Notes: a model not told the origin generated them from the sequence alone. A DNA stretch of 64,000 nucleotides from Candidatus Thiodictyon syntrophicum (GCF_002813775.1 NZ_CP020372.1:372001-436000); one strand, 5' to 3'. Shown: positions 44,896 through 53,969, counted from the stretch's first letter. Program-made: numbers and translations.

Positions 44896-45061
44896 TCGCT
44901 TGGGTCTCTCCCGGTCGACTGATCGCGGACCCCGACCTGGGACGAACAGGGCAGCCGACGGATCGTCCAGTGCGACAGCAAGACTCACGCCAGCACCCGG
45001 CCGCCGCGGGTGACCGAGGGCCGTGATAGAAATGCCCGGTCCATTGGCCATGCCGATACCC

Positions 45062-45152
45062 GTAGGGTGCGCCGCGCGCACCACGGCGCTGATCGAGACT
45101 CACGCCATTTCGTTCAACCGCAGCCCCTCAAGGTGCGCGCGGCGCACCCTAC
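45062..45152. repeat. R2 hairpin (GTAGGGTGCGCCGCGCGCACC)
   Basis: Arms GTAGGGTGCGCCGCGCGCAC and its complement at the two ends. A second full copy is at 46515-46604, and single arms lie in the long repeats at 21.2 and 22.7 kb. It is part of the repeat-filled gap 44896-45672, which also holds R4 and R1 units. Confidence 0.85.
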
Positions 45153-45281
45153 GCCGGTGGTTCGAGCCATTCCGAGCAGCGGCACCAAGGCGGCGGGTCG
45201 CCATCCGCCGGGCAAGGCGGCCTGGGACACTGCGTGTCACTTCTGACACGTCAGCAGGAACCGCGCCCGGGGTCGGGCCGG

Positions 45282-45356
45282 TAGGGTGGACGAGCGGGAG
45301 CGAAGTCCACCGCAGCCGACGCCGCCGTTGATGGACTGCGCTGCGCTTGTCCACCC
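45282..45356. repeat. R4 hairpin (GTAGGGTGGAC...GTCCACC)
   Basis: GTAGGGTGGACGAGCGGGAG and a complementary CGCTTGTCCACCC end. Similar units are at about 51681-51752 and 52221-52290. Confidence 0.75.
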
Positions 45357-45405
45357 CAGCATCCAGGGCACTGCCGTTAAGTTAAGCGCCGCAACCCAAG
45401 CGCCT

Positions 45406-45460
45406 GGAGTCCAAGGCTTCAGCCTTGGAGCGCGCCAAGGCTGAAGCCTTGGACTCCAGG
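45406..45460. repeat. Palindromic repeat R1
   Basis: Closest to the copy at 1.7 kb, including the upstream flank GTTAAGCGCCGCAACCCAAG. Confidence 0.85.
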
Positions 45461-45672
45461 CCGAGGCGACGCGGTCGGCGGGTGCGCCTTGACTTGATGG
45501 CAGTGTACGATCCAGGGTCGTAATGGCCGCACTGATCGAGGGCACCAGTCGCGCGGCCGTCAGGCAGAGCCGAGACCGAACCCGGACGAATCGGCACACT
45601 CTTTGCGTCAACGTGGCGAAATCGCCTCCCCGCACCCCGTATTCGCCCTCGCCCCCCGGAGTCACGCCATTG

Positions 45673-46215
45673 ATGAAATCATCGGTCGCCCTCGCCTTGA
45701 CCCTGGCCTCGCTGATCGCCGTTCCCGCCGCCCTCCGGGCCGCCGGTCCCGCGCGCCAGGACCTCACCCTCAAAGAGACCATCGCGGCCCCGCCCGAGCG
45801 GGTCTGGGCGGTCATCGCCGACTTCCAGGACATGGGCTGGCACCCGGCAATCACCAAGACCGCGGGCCGCGGCGGCAATGCCCCGCGGGCGGTCCGCACC
45901 CTGACCCTCACCGGCGGGGGCCAGATCGTCGAGGAATTGCAGACCTACGACGCGGCGGCCCACACCTTCTCCTACCGCATCCTGGAGGTCGACCCCAAGG
46001 TCCTGCCGGTGACCGACTACAGCTCCTCACTCGCGGTCGCGCCGGCAGCCGATGGCGGCAGTATCGTCACCTGGAAGGGGTCCTTCGGCCGCGGCGACCC
46101 GCACGAGAACCCGCCCGCCGGGCTCACCGACGAGGCCGCGGTGGACGCCGTGACCAAGGTCTACCAGGCGGGCCTGACCAACCTCAAGGCGCTGGCCGAG
46201 AAAAAGGCTCAATAG
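45673..46215 (+). CDS. Periplasmic SRPBCC-domain protein (MxaD-like)
   Basis: 180 residues from ATG 45673. A signal peptide (ALALTLASLIAVPAALRAAG) is followed by one START/SRPBCC domain: LTLKETIAAPPERVWAVIAD, FQDMGWHPAITK, VRTLTLTGGGQIVEELQTYD, HTFSYRILEVDPKVLPVTDY and IVTWKGSFGRGD. Exported SRPBCC proteins of this kind (MxaD type) accompany methanol/alcohol quinoprotein dehydrogenases. The upstream in-frame start at 45523 is rejected because it would place 50 repeat-like residues before the signal peptide. It begins a rightward group of four genes. Confidence 0.82.
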   Translation: MKSSVALALTLASLIAVPAALRAAGPARQDLTLKETIAAPPERVWAVIADFQDMGWHPAITKTAGRGGNAPRAVRTLTLTGGGQIVEELQTYDAAAHTFSYRILEVDPKVLPVTDYSSSLAVAPAADGGSIVTWKGSFGRGDPHENPPAGLTDEAAVDAVTKVYQAGLTNLKALAEKKAQ

Positions 46216-46257
46216 GCCGGGCTTCGCCACCCGATCGCACGACACAGGAGCATACCG

Positions 46258-46485
46258 ATGAGCAATCCCCTCGACCTCGATCAGCCGCTCACCGATTCCG
46301 TGCTGCGCCGCCACTATGAACAGTTGCGGGCGGCGCGGTCAGCGGCACCGCCGGCCGCCGCGCCGAGTCCGACCCCCAGGCCAGCGCTTGCGCCTGCGCC
46401 GACCCGCGCAGCGCCCCCCGCGGCACCACCCGAGCCGCCGGCGCAGGGCGTGCGCGGTTGGCTCGGGCGACTCTTCGGCGGCTGA
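46258..46485 (+). CDS. Small Ala/Pro-rich hypothetical protein
   Basis: 75 residues. A short N-terminal helix (LDLDQPLTDSVLRRHYEQLR) is followed by a Pro/Ala-rich linker and a C-terminal VRGWLGRLFGG amphipathic end. I do not recognise it. It follows the SRPBCC gene by 42 nt with GGAG upstream of the ATG, so translation is likely; a membrane-tethering or partner-binding peptide is one guess. Confidence 0.5.
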   Translation: MSNPLDLDQPLTDSVLRRHYEQLRAARSAAPPAAAPSPTPRPALAPAPTRAAPPAAPPEPPAQGVRGWLGRLFGG

Positions 46486-46514
46486 CGCCGGGCGCATCGG
46501 CTCGGACCACTGGC

Positions 46515-46604
46515 GTAGGGTGCGCCGCGCGCACCATGAGCGATGCGCTTGAGCGCCACGGCCAGGGTTTCGCTTGGCGCCATGGTGCGCGCGGCGCACC
46601 CTAC
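46515..46604. repeat. R2 hairpin, second full copy
   Basis: GTAGGGTGCGCCGCGCGCAC with its inverted partner 70 bases on. It lies directly upstream of the next gene and may sit in that gene's promoter region. Confidence 0.85.
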
Positions 46605-46662
46605 GGTAGCGGCGCCAGCACGCCGCTCGCACGAACGGCCCGCTATGATTACGAGTCCATTT

Positions 46663-47391
46663 ATGTCGGCATCAGCCACCCGTACCGCACTATTGGCCGT
46701 TCTCCTGGCGACAGGCGCGGCGGCCGCCGCGCCTGATGGAACCCCGGCCGCGGCACCCCAAGCCGACCAGGAACCGGCCCCGAAACTCACTCAGGCCCAA
46801 CAGCTCGTCTTCGCCAATGACCTGATGCAGAAGGTCCCCGCCGGAAGCGTCCCGGAATACCGCTTCACCCGTCATGGCAAGGACCTGCCGGACTACCAGG
46901 ACCGGGTGATCGTCACGGTGACGCGCGTCGCGGACGACGGCAAACGTGACCTGCAATTCGATTTCCTGAGCGGCGGTCACCACCTGGACTTTCAGCCCGC
47001 CACCGCCTACCGGGGCAACCCGGTGCCGATCCAGTTCCTGGAGCGCGACATCAAGGAGTTGGCCGCTGCGACCGAGGGCGCCAGCGGATACTTTCGCAAT
47101 CGCCTGCGGGCCGCCTTCGCCAAAGCGCAGAGCGAACCGGTCAAGATCCCGCTCGGCGGCCAGGAGGTGCCGGGCGTGCGGATTACCCTCAAGCCCTTTG
47201 CCGGGGACCCCAACAGCGCGCGTTTCAAGGACTACGCCGACAAGGGCTATGAATTCCTGTTCTCGGAGCAGGTCCCCGGCGGGCTCTACCAGATCAGCAC
47301 CAGGGTCCCGTCCGCGGGCAGTGACGCGCCCCTGATCGAGGAACAACTGACCTTTCACCACCGGAACCCGGACACCCCAATCGCCCATTAG
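46663..47391 (+). CDS. Exported hypothetical protein of the quinoprotein cluster
   Basis: 242 residues from ATG 46663 (ATG 46645 possible). Signal peptide TRTALLAVLLATGAAAAAPD. The mature part begins with a Pro/Ala linker, then KLTQAQQLVFANDLMQKVPA, GSVPEYRFTRHGKDLPDYQD, a beta-rich section and a phrase FLFSEQVPGGLYQISTRVP. I do not recognise a named domain. The phrase around VPEYRFTR and the exported nature recall unnamed proteins encoded near PQQ-dependent dehydrogenases. It is probably periplasmic. Confidence 0.6.
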   Translation: MSASATRTALLAVLLATGAAAAAPDGTPAAAPQADQEPAPKLTQAQQLVFANDLMQKVPAGSVPEYRFTRHGKDLPDYQDRVIVTVTRVADDGKRDLQFDFLSGGHHLDFQPATAYRGNPVPIQFLERDIKELAAATEGASGYFRNRLRAAFAKAQSEPVKIPLGGQEVPGVRITLKPFAGDPNSARFKDYADKGYEFLFSEQVPGGLYQISTRVPSAGSDAPLIEEQLTFHHRNPDTPIAH

Positions 47392-47451
47392 CCCTGGTAG
47401 CATCAAGTGCAGAGCCCGATACTATTGGAGCATTACCTTGATCGCCAGAAG

Positions 47452-47788
47452 ATGTCACGCCCTTTCAGGGCTGGGATCCTTAGCAACAGACCACCCAGGG
47501 CGTTGCCCTGGGCTGGTATGTCAGGCCCCTTCGGGGCTTAAGTAACCCAGCAAGAATTACTTGAACATTGAGCCCCGCGCTTGCCGCATTGCGCAATATA
47601 GTCCACTCGGAAAGTGTTCAACTTGTCCCTGCCAGCATACGAAGGCTCGCGGCGATGGTAGGTACCCCCGCGTGAAACCAAGGCGTTCGGGCGGGAGGAT
47701 TGACCCCAACGGGGTCGCACATACCAGCCCAGGGCAACGCCCTGGGTTGTGCACAGAGATACTCTTAGCCCTGAAAGGGCGTGACAGA
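47452..47788. repeat. Two R6 repeat units flanking ~150 bases of unique DNA
   Basis: Units at 47452-47543 and 47698-47788 in opposite orientation, each with GCCCTTTCAGGGC, CCCAGGGCGTTGCCCTGGG and a CCCCTTCGGGG or CCCCAACGGGG hairpin. They bracket a stretch without a convincing gene and account for most of the gap 47392-47889. Confidence 0.85.
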
Positions 47789-47889
47789 TGGCCGCATCGA
47801 CACCGGCTGAGTTTCGACGCTAATCACCTATCCTGTAAGTTATTCGCCGACCAACCCACTTTCCTGGATCACAAGACCCATAGGTCCCC

Positions 47890-48273
47890 ATGCACAAAAC
47901 CTCGCTGCCCTTGAGCCCATTCCTTGGCCTGGCGCTCGCCGCCGTCATCGGCGGCGTGAGTGCCGCCGATGGCCCGGAACCGGCCGCCCCCAAGCCCGCG
48001 CCCTACCCCACCACCGCGCTCGCCGACTATGTGCTCGGCTGCATGATCGCCAACGGCAAGAATCCGGACACCCTGCGCAAATGCTCCTGCAGCATCGACT
48101 TCATCGCCGCCGCCATCCCCTACGCGGACTACGAGCGGATCGAGACTCTGATGCGACTCCAGCAGATGGAAGGCGCCGGCCGCAACGCGGTCTACAAGGG
48201 CAGCACCTGGGCCAAAGACGCCGTGACCCACTTCAAGGAGATCCAGGCGGAGTCGACACTGCGCTGCTTCTAA
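47890..48273 (+). CDS. Small exported cysteine-containing protein
   Basis: 127 residues. A signal peptide (LGLALAAVIGGVSAAD) is followed by YVLGCMIANGKNPDTLRKCS, then CSIDFIAAAIPYADYERIET and a terminal TLRCF. Four cysteines (C, C-x-C, C) suggest disulfides or metal binding in the periplasm. I do not recognise a named family; its position after the other exported proteins suggests a role in quinoprotein maturation or electron transfer, which is a guess. Confidence 0.6.
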   Translation: MHKTSLPLSPFLGLALAAVIGGVSAADGPEPAAPKPAPYPTTALADYVLGCMIANGKNPDTLRKCSCSIDFIAAAIPYADYERIETLMRLQQMEGAGRNAVYKGSTWAKDAVTHFKEIQAESTLRCF

Positions 48274-48861
48274 AGGCCCCACCGGCGCTCCGGCGGGCAA
48301 TCCCGACTGACTGACAGTGGGTGCCGCCGCAGCTTGCCGATGGCGGCCATAGCCTCTAGGCTAAGGGCCCTGGCAGCCAGACCGGCTACCCCGGAAGCTG
48401 AAAGGCCCCCGTGGGAGCGGCTTCAGCCGCCACGAGGCCCCGGTAGCTTGCGAGATCGCGTTGCGGCTAACGGCCATGGAAGGAACATCAGCCACCCCGG
48501 TCGATGAGATGCGTGGCGGGGAGCGGCTTGCAACCGTGTTGCGAGGGCGCGGTTATCTGCGACGTTGCGGACACTTGCGAGGCCTCGTCGCGGCTGAAGC
48601 CGCTCCCACAGCGTCGCTGCGCGACTCTTACGGCAACCCGCCGCGGCCGGGGGCAGCTCCTACGGCGTAGGAGCGGCCCCCGGCCGCGACGGATTCACCC
48701 TCGAGATAGCCGGAATAACGATGAAGGCTGCCCGCTGGGTGTTCAGGCGGGGAAGGATAGCGAATTCGTGTGGTCGGCGCAGGATCGAGGTCGGCGGTGG
48801 ACGTCCAAGGCTGAAGCCTTGGACTCCAGGGTGGGGGCCGCAATGGTGCTCGAGGCGGCGC
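48274..48861. other. Gene-free stretch with R5 and R1 repeat pieces
   Basis: Holds GTGGGAGCGGCTTCAGCCGC near 48411-48432, its complement near 48586-48610 (R5 family, also 53043-53113) and half an R1 unit near 48807-48830. No coding region is supported. Confidence 0.6.
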
Positions 48862-49388
48862 CTAACCGCCCCCCGTCACTGCAATCGGAAAGGTCTGCTC
48901 GAAGCGGCGCCCGATGCTGTCCTTCACCTCGACCCGCAGGTCACCGGCGGCGGCCGGGATGAGACCGAAGCGGATGCTGGGGTCCTCGCTGATCGAGATA
49001 TTGGAGTCGACACTGAACAGGGGTTAGCCCTGGTAGGCGAGGTCGATGCGCTGGATATAGTCCGCCGGGATGAAGTGACGCGCGACCTGATCGAACTGGA
49101 GCCCCGAACTGTTGGGGTGCTTGATCATGAGTTGGGCGGTCAGGCGCTCGCCGGGCTTGATCTGCTCCGGGAGCACCAGCTTCATCCGCCCCAATTGCGC
49201 CGCCGCGGCGGCCGGGTCCTTCAGGGACGGGGCTGAGCAGCCGCCGGCCGCCTTGACGAAGTTGGCGACCGTGAAGAGTCGGCCGTCGTCGGTCTGGGCC
49301 ACCGCCCGCACGTTCGTATAGGCGTTGACGCGGACCCGGGTGGCGAGCCGGTCCCAGGCCGTGGGACCCGGAAAGTGGAAGGTGGCCG
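48862..49388 (-). pseudogene. Quinoprotein-associated SoxYZ-like carrier, truncated and with a nonsense codon
   Basis: In one minus-strand frame: FPGPTAWDRLATRVRVNAYT, LFTVANFVKAAGGCSAPSLK (SoxY-type swinging-arm Cys), IKPGERLTAQLMIKHPNSSG, then TAA at 49024-49026, then PLFSVDSNISISEDPSIRFG, RVEVKDSIGRRFEQTFPIAV and stop at 48862. The second half is the SoxZ-like domain. The TAA replaces what should be a sense codon, and the N-terminal ~100 residues including the signal peptide are gone: the frame ends near 49388 where the oppositely directed ABC gene fragment begins. Intact relatives are periplasmic carrier proteins beside methanol/quinoprotein dehydrogenases. Confidence 0.82.
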
Positions 49389-49868
49389 CTCATCGGCGAG
49401 CAATTGAAACAGGGGCGCGTGGATGCCGTCGTCACCTACTGGCACTATGCCGCGCGCCTCACCGCCGCCGGCCTCCCCCAGGCGCTGGGCGTCCGGGAGG
49501 CGCTCCGGGCGCTGGGGATCACGACCGACCTGCCGATGATCGGCTACTGCTTCGACGAGACCTGGGCGGCCGGCCACCGGGAGGCGCTGCGGCGGTTCCT
49601 GAGCGCCGCCGACCAGGCGCGGACCCTGCTGCGCGACTCCGATGCCGAATGGGAGGCCCTGCGACCCCTGATGGCGGCCCCGGACGAGGCGACCTTCATC
49701 GCCCTACGCGACGGCTACCGGGCCGGCATCCCCACCCGCTGGGGGGCGGCGGAGCGCGCCGATGCGCAGCGGCTCTATGTGCTCCTGCGCGCGCTGAGCG
49801 GCGCCGACCTGGTGGGCGAGGCCGCGCAGTTGCCGGCCGGGACCTTCTGGGACGGGGCGCCGGACTGA
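49386..49868 (+). pseudogene. ABC substrate-binding protein (NMT1/TauA-like), N-terminus deleted
   Basis: The frame enters as PLIGEQLKQGRVDAVVTYWH, then LPMIGYCFDETWAAGHREAL, and ends in GTFWDGAPD; only the last ~160 residues of a protein of usually 320-340 remain. No start or ribosome binding site fits, and the signal peptide is missing. The break coincides with the break in the SoxYZ-like gene on the other strand, so one deletion or rearrangement removed both 5' ends. Without the signal peptide it cannot serve the downstream permease, whose gene follows by 9 nt. Confidence 0.8.
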
Positions 49869-49877
49869 GCCCGCCGC

Positions 49878-50627
49878 GTGACGCGTGCGGCACCGCGCCT
49901 GCTGCGGCTCGGCTCCGCCCTGTCGCTGGTGCTGCTGTGGCAGGTCGCCGCCTGGTGGTGGCCGAGCAGCCTCCTGCCGACGCCGCTCGCGGTGCTGGAT
50001 CTCGCGGTGCACGACGCCCTGCACGGCCCCCTGCTGCACGACCTGGGGGCGACGCTGCGCCGGGTCGCCCTCGCCTTCCTGATCGCCATGCTGGCGGGCA
50101 GCGCCATCGGTATCCTCATGGGCCGGCGGCGCACCCTCGACCTGCTGCTCGACCCCTGGCTGATGCTGTTCCTGAACCTGCCGGCCCTGGTCGTGATCAT
50201 CCTCGCCTATGTCTGGTTCGGGCTCGCGGAGTCCACCGCGGTGCTGGCCATCGCCGTCAACAAGGTCCCCCAGGTCGTGCTCACCCTGCGCGAAGGGGCG
50301 CGCACCCTGGAGCCGGACTATCAGGAGCTGGCCCAGAGCTTCCGCCTGGGGTGGTACAAGCGGCTGCGCTACGTCACCCTGCCCCAGTTGCTGCCCTATG
50401 TCGCGCTGGCCGCCCGCTCCGGGCTGTCCTTGATCTGGAAGCTGGTGCTGGTGGCGGAACTGCTGGGGCGCAACGACGGGATCGGGTTCGCGTTGCACCT
50501 CTTCTTTCAACTCTTCAACGTCACCGGGATCCTGGCCTACAGCCTGGCCTTCATCCTGGTCATGCTGGCGATCGAGTATGGGCTGCTGCAACCACTTGAA
50601 CGCGCTGCCAACCGCTGGCGACGCTGA
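49878..50627 (+). CDS. ABC transporter permease (TauC/SsuC-like)
   Basis: 249 residues, GTG start at 49878. A BPD_transp_1 membrane protein with about six segments (LSLVLLWQVAAWWWPSSLLP, ALAFLIAMLAGSAIGILMGR, WLMLFLNLPALVVIILAYVW and others) and the EAA loop ELAQSFRLGWYKRLRYVTLP. It belongs to the nitrate/sulfonate/taurine-type importers; a version is found in quinoprotein dehydrogenase clusters. Its binding protein upstream is truncated. It overlaps the ATPase gene by about 50 bases. Confidence 0.85.
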   Translation: MTRAAPRLLRLGSALSLVLLWQVAAWWWPSSLLPTPLAVLDLAVHDALHGPLLHDLGATLRRVALAFLIAMLAGSAIGILMGRRRTLDLLLDPWLMLFLNLPALVVIILAYVWFGLAESTAVLAIAVNKVPQVVLTLREGARTLEPDYQELAQSFRLGWYKRLRYVTLPQLLPYVALAARSGLSLIWKLVLVAELLGRNDGIGFALHLFFQLFNVTGILAYSLAFILVMLAIEYGLLQPLERAANRWRR

Positions 50628-51447
50628 GGACGCACCCGGCGGCCCGCGCCCGTCGCTCGCGGACATCCTGGTCGCACGCAAGGTCTATCCGGACCCCGCC
50701 ACCGGCCACGAGCGGCTCATCCTGGACCAGGTCGCCTTCACCCTGGGTCCCGCGGAGTTCGTCGCCCTGGTGGGCCCCTCGGGCTGCGGCAAGAGCACCC
50801 TGCTGCACCTGATCGCCGGGCTGGATCAGGCCTTCACCGGGTCCATCCGCTGGCCCGGCACGCCCGACGGCCGCCGCCCGCAGTTGGGCTACTGCTTCCA
50901 GAACCCGCGGCTGCTGCCCTGGCTGACCCTGCGGGGCAACATCGACCTGGTGCTGGACGACCCCGCCGCCCGCGCCGCCGCGGTCGACACCCTGCTGACC
51001 ACCATGGGGCTCGCGGCCGTCGGGCACTTCCCCGCCAACCGCCTCTCGGTCGGGATGCAGCGGCGCGCCGCCCTGGCCCGCGCCTTCGCCGTGCAGCCGC
51101 GCCTGCTCCTGATGGACGAGCCCTTCGTCTCGCTCGACGCCCCAACGGCCGGGCAACTGCGCGGCCTGCTCCTGGATCTTTGCGAGCGACAGCGCCCCAC
51201 CGTCATCTTCGTCACCCACGACCTGTACGAGGCCACCCTGCTGGCGGACCGGCTGCTGTTCCTGTCGGCCCCACCCACCCGGGTCATCGGCACGGTCGAG
51301 GTCGGCATCGCACGCGATCGGCGGCGGGAGGTCTTGGTGGACGCGCGTTATGGCGAACTCAAGGCGCTGTTCCGGGCGCTGTATCAGGATGCCGCGGGCG
51401 GGCCTGAACAACCGGTGACGGACGGTACCGATGCCCGGCTGGGCTGA
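50578..51447 (+). CDS. ABC transporter ATP-binding protein (TauB/SsuB-like)
   Basis: 289 residues. Walker A LVGPSGCGKSTLLHLIAG, Q-loop GYCFQNPRLLPW, an altered signature NRLSVGMQRRAALARAF (LSVGM in place of LSGGQ, as in this transporter class), Walker B LLLMDEPFVSLD and the switch His in FVTHDLYEATLLADR. It energises the permease encoded just upstream. ATG 50578 overlaps the permease; TTG 50596 is another possible start. The C-terminal ~40 residues are poorly conserved. Confidence 0.87.
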   Translation: MGCCNHLNALPTAGDAEDAPGGPRPSLADILVARKVYPDPATGHERLILDQVAFTLGPAEFVALVGPSGCGKSTLLHLIAGLDQAFTGSIRWPGTPDGRRPQLGYCFQNPRLLPWLTLRGNIDLVLDDPAARAAAVDTLLTTMGLAAVGHFPANRLSVGMQRRAALARAFAVQPRLLLMDEPFVSLDAPTAGQLRGLLLDLCERQRPTVIFVTHDLYEATLLADRLLFLSAPPTRVIGTVEVGIARDRRREVLVDARYGELKALFRALYQDAAGGPEQPVTDGTDARLG

Positions 51448-52396
51448 GGTCGCACGGGGACTCCGGCGACCGCAACGTCTGACGGCGCGGCGCTGCGGCT
51501 CGTGGCCCCTGGTCATAATCCCGGCCTATCAGCGAACGGCGCGTCTGCGGTCCGCACAGCGGACCCTACGGTCTCGCTCCCGTAGGGTCCGCTGTGCGGA
51601 CCAGCGCCCCCGGTGCAGTCAGAGTAGCCGGATGTATGATCGAGGCCATCATCACCCCGCCCACATCGATTGCCGGGCGCCGTAGGGTGGACAAGCGAAG
51701 CGCAGTCCACCAACAGCCCCGCGGCCCTCGGTGCACCCCCCTCCCGCCGGCCTCGATCATCGTTCCGGCCAGCGGCCATCTTCTGGAGTCCAAGGCTTCA
51801 GCCTTGGTTCAGTACATCCAAGGCTGAAGCCTTGGACTTCCGGCCCGGGGCGGCCGGAACGATGATCAAGGGCGCGATCTGTCACGCCCTTTCAGGGCTA
51901 AGATTATCTCTGCGGACGACCCAGGGCGTTGCCCTGGGCTGATATATGTGACCCCGTTGGGGTCAATCCTCCCGCCCGGACGCCTTGATCCCGTGCGGTG
52001 GGTGCCTGCCGTCGCCGCGACCCCTAAGCCCCGAAGGGGCGCGACATACCAGCCCAGGGCAACGCCCTGGGTGGTCTATTGTTAAGGAGCCCAGCCCTGA
52101 AAGGGCGTGACATCCCCAGACCGCGGGGCCTCGATCATAACTCCGGCCACCTCACGGGGGACATCCGTCGCGGCCTGGGGGCGTGCCCGGCGTTATGATC
52201 AAGGCCGCCCGCGGGACAGCGCCGTAGGGTGGACAAGCGCAGCGCAGTCCACCAACAGCGCCGCAAGCCCCGGTGGACCGCGCCCCCGCTCGTCCCCCGG
52301 GCCGCAATGACGATCAAGGCCCGCACACGCCATCCACCAAGGGTCCCGCAAGGCCCCCAAACTCACCACCACCGCCAACCCCCTGAGGCAAACCCC
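51448..52396. other. Gene-free block of palindromic repeats between ABC and fae genes
   Basis: Nearly 950 bases made largely of repeats: R3 hairpin 51549-51602, R4 about 51681-51752, R1 51785-51840, R6 units 51879-51966 and 52022-52112 in opposite orientation, and R4 52221-52290. Short TATGATCAAGGC/CGATCATAAC motifs recur between them. No coding region is supported. A Shine-Dalgarno GAGG precedes the fae start at its right end. Confidence 0.75.
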
Positions 52397-52951
52397 ATGT
52401 CCAGCAAGATAATTTTCAAGGCCGGCGAAGCCACCGTCTTCACCGAAGGCAAGGACGTCACCGCCGCCATGCCGGAAATCCTGATCGGCGCCGTCGACGG
52501 CCCGGTCGGCCACGCCTTCGCCAACATGATGGCCCAGAGCAAGGGCCACACGGCCATGTTCGCCGTGCGCGACATCAATCAACTGGTGCGCCCGGCGACC
52601 ATCATGGTCCCGAAGGTCACCCTCAAGCATACCGCACAGGTCGAACTCTTCGGCGGCCTGGTGCAATCCGCCACGGCCGACGCCGTACTCGACTGCGTAA
52701 TCGAAGGCATCATCCCGCGCGACCAGGCCAATGACCTGTGCATCATCACCCTGGTATGGATCGACCCAGGCTGCGCCGCGCTGGCAAAGAAAGGCAAGCT
52801 CGACAAGGCCGACATGTACAAGAACAACTACGAGGCCACCAAGCTGGCCATCCAGCGTGCCCTCAACGACGAGCCATCCATCGATGAACTGATCAAGAAC
52901 CGGCATACTGTCAAGCACTGCATGTGGGAGGAGAGTTGGAACCAGCAGTAA
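52397..52951 (+). CDS. fae: Formaldehyde-activating enzyme (Fae) family protein
   Basis: 184 residues from ATG 52397 with GAGG upstream. The Fae pattern is clear: IGAVDGPVGHAFANMMAQSK, GHTAMFAVRDINQLVRPATI, VPKVTLKHTAQVELFGGLVQ, AVLDCVIEGIIPRDQANDLC and YKNNYEATKLAIQRALNDEP. Fae joins formaldehyde to tetrahydromethanopterin (or a related pterin) in C1 oxidation. Compared with canonical Fae, the N-terminus and the active-site region are changed and there is a C-terminal extension (HTVKHCMWEESWNQQ), so this may be one of the Fae paralogs of uncertain substrate. It stands alone after the repeat block but fits the quinoprotein theme of the region. Confidence 0.85.
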   Translation: MSSKIIFKAGEATVFTEGKDVTAAMPEILIGAVDGPVGHAFANMMAQSKGHTAMFAVRDINQLVRPATIMVPKVTLKHTAQVELFGGLVQSATADAVLDCVIEGIIPRDQANDLCIITLVWIDPGCAALAKKGKLDKADMYKNNYEATKLAIQRALNDEPSIDELIKNRHTVKHCMWEESWNQQ

Positions 52952-53042
52952 CCCCTATCGCTGGTTTACCGGAATTTGCCGATTCTCAATACACGCGATA
53001 CCGACACCCGGCCCCTTACCGTGATAATCAGGCCGCGACCCG

Positions 53043-53113
53043 GTGGGAGCGGCTTCAGCCGCGACGCGACCGCGCAAGCTGCCGTGGCTTGGTCGCGGCT
53101 GAAGCCGCTCCCA
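53043..53113. repeat. R5 hairpin (GTGGGAGCGGCTTCAGCCGCGAC)
   Basis: Arms GTGGGAGCGGCTTCAGCCGC and complement with a ~25-base middle. It lies in the gene-free stretch 52952-53317, whose right part (53185-53230) holds GGAATTCC/CCGGAATTCCCGG repeats and an AT-rich piece likely to be the promoter of the toxin-antitoxin pair. Confidence 0.8.
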
Positions 53114-53317
53114 CGGGGGGGCTTTCTTGGCGGAACCTCCTGCGGAGATCCGCCTTACGCGCACTGCCGACAAAACTGTTCCCCGGAACGCTGGAATTCC
53201 CTAGCCCCGGAATTCCCGGGAACTCGATATACTGTCCCTGAAATTTTGAATAAAATTTCTGGCTGACAAAGACTTGGCTGACGCGACATCGAAAGCAACT
53301 CAACCCTGGGGCCGCAC

Positions 53318-53569
53318 ATGGCAACGATCAGTTTCGAGTTTGAACCCTCTACTTTCAGCGCCCTACGCCTGGCACCGATGGAGTTTGCACGCGAGATGCG
53401 CATCGCGGCGGCGGTGCAGTGGTACGCTCAGGGCATCGTCTCCCAAGGCAAAGCTACGGAATTAGCAGGGTTGACCCGCTCGGAGCTGCTTGAAGAGCTT
53501 TTCCGACGCAGGGTCCCGGCCTGCCAAGTAACCGCAGACGAACTGGTGGACGAAATCCATGGGGTCTAA
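53318..53569 (+). CDS. UPF0175-family antitoxin
   Basis: 83 residues: ISFEFEPSTFSALRLAPMEF, AREMRIAAAVQWYAQGIVSQ, GKATELAGLTRSELLEELFR. It is the same family as the orphan at 31.9 kb. UPF0175 proteins are proposed antitoxins of DUF3368 PIN toxins. It overlaps the toxin gene by 11 nt. The toxin is split by an insertion, so the antitoxin may have no target now. Confidence 0.87.
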   Translation: MATISFEFEPSTFSALRLAPMEFAREMRIAAAVQWYAQGIVSQGKATELAGLTRSELLEELFRRRVPACQVTADELVDEIHGV

Positions 53570-53882
53570 CTCCTGGGTGGTAAACGCCTCGCCGCTGATT
53601 CTACTGGGTAAGACCCAACACCTGGACTTACTCGCCGCTCTGGCGGGTGTCGTTGTCGTCCCCCAGGCGGTCGCCACCGAGGTTGGCGCGAAGGCCGATG
53701 GCGGGGCGATCCTTGCGGAGTTGACCGGAAACTCGGCCTCCCGCTTCGCCGCCTTTGAGCCCGCGCCCCCCGAAGCCCTCGCCTGGGACCTGGGACCCGG
53801 AGAGACGCAGGTCGTCTCCTATGCACTGCGCCATCGCGCCGACCGGGTAGTCCTCGACGACCTGGAAGCACGCCGTTGCGCG
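53559..53882 (+). pseudogene. DUF3368 PIN-domain toxin, 5' part (split by IS66)
   Basis: Residues 1-108: NSWVVNASPLILLGKTQHLD, VVVVPQAVATEVGAKADG, PGETQVVSYALRHRADRVVL, DDLEARRCA. The PIN acidic residues (NASPLI region, Glu in ATEV, DD in LDDLEAR) are visible. The frame is cut at 53882 by the IS66 left end after the direct-repeat target GTTGCGCG. The remaining part of the gene resumes at 59859. The intact gene would encode about 160 residues. Confidence 0.88.
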
Positions 53883-53969
53883 GTAAGCGTCCGGCGAATT
53901 GCATCTTTCCCGGCCAGCCCCGGGCCGGGATGATAGCCCCCGAACAGAGCAACTTCGGGGGAATTCAGC

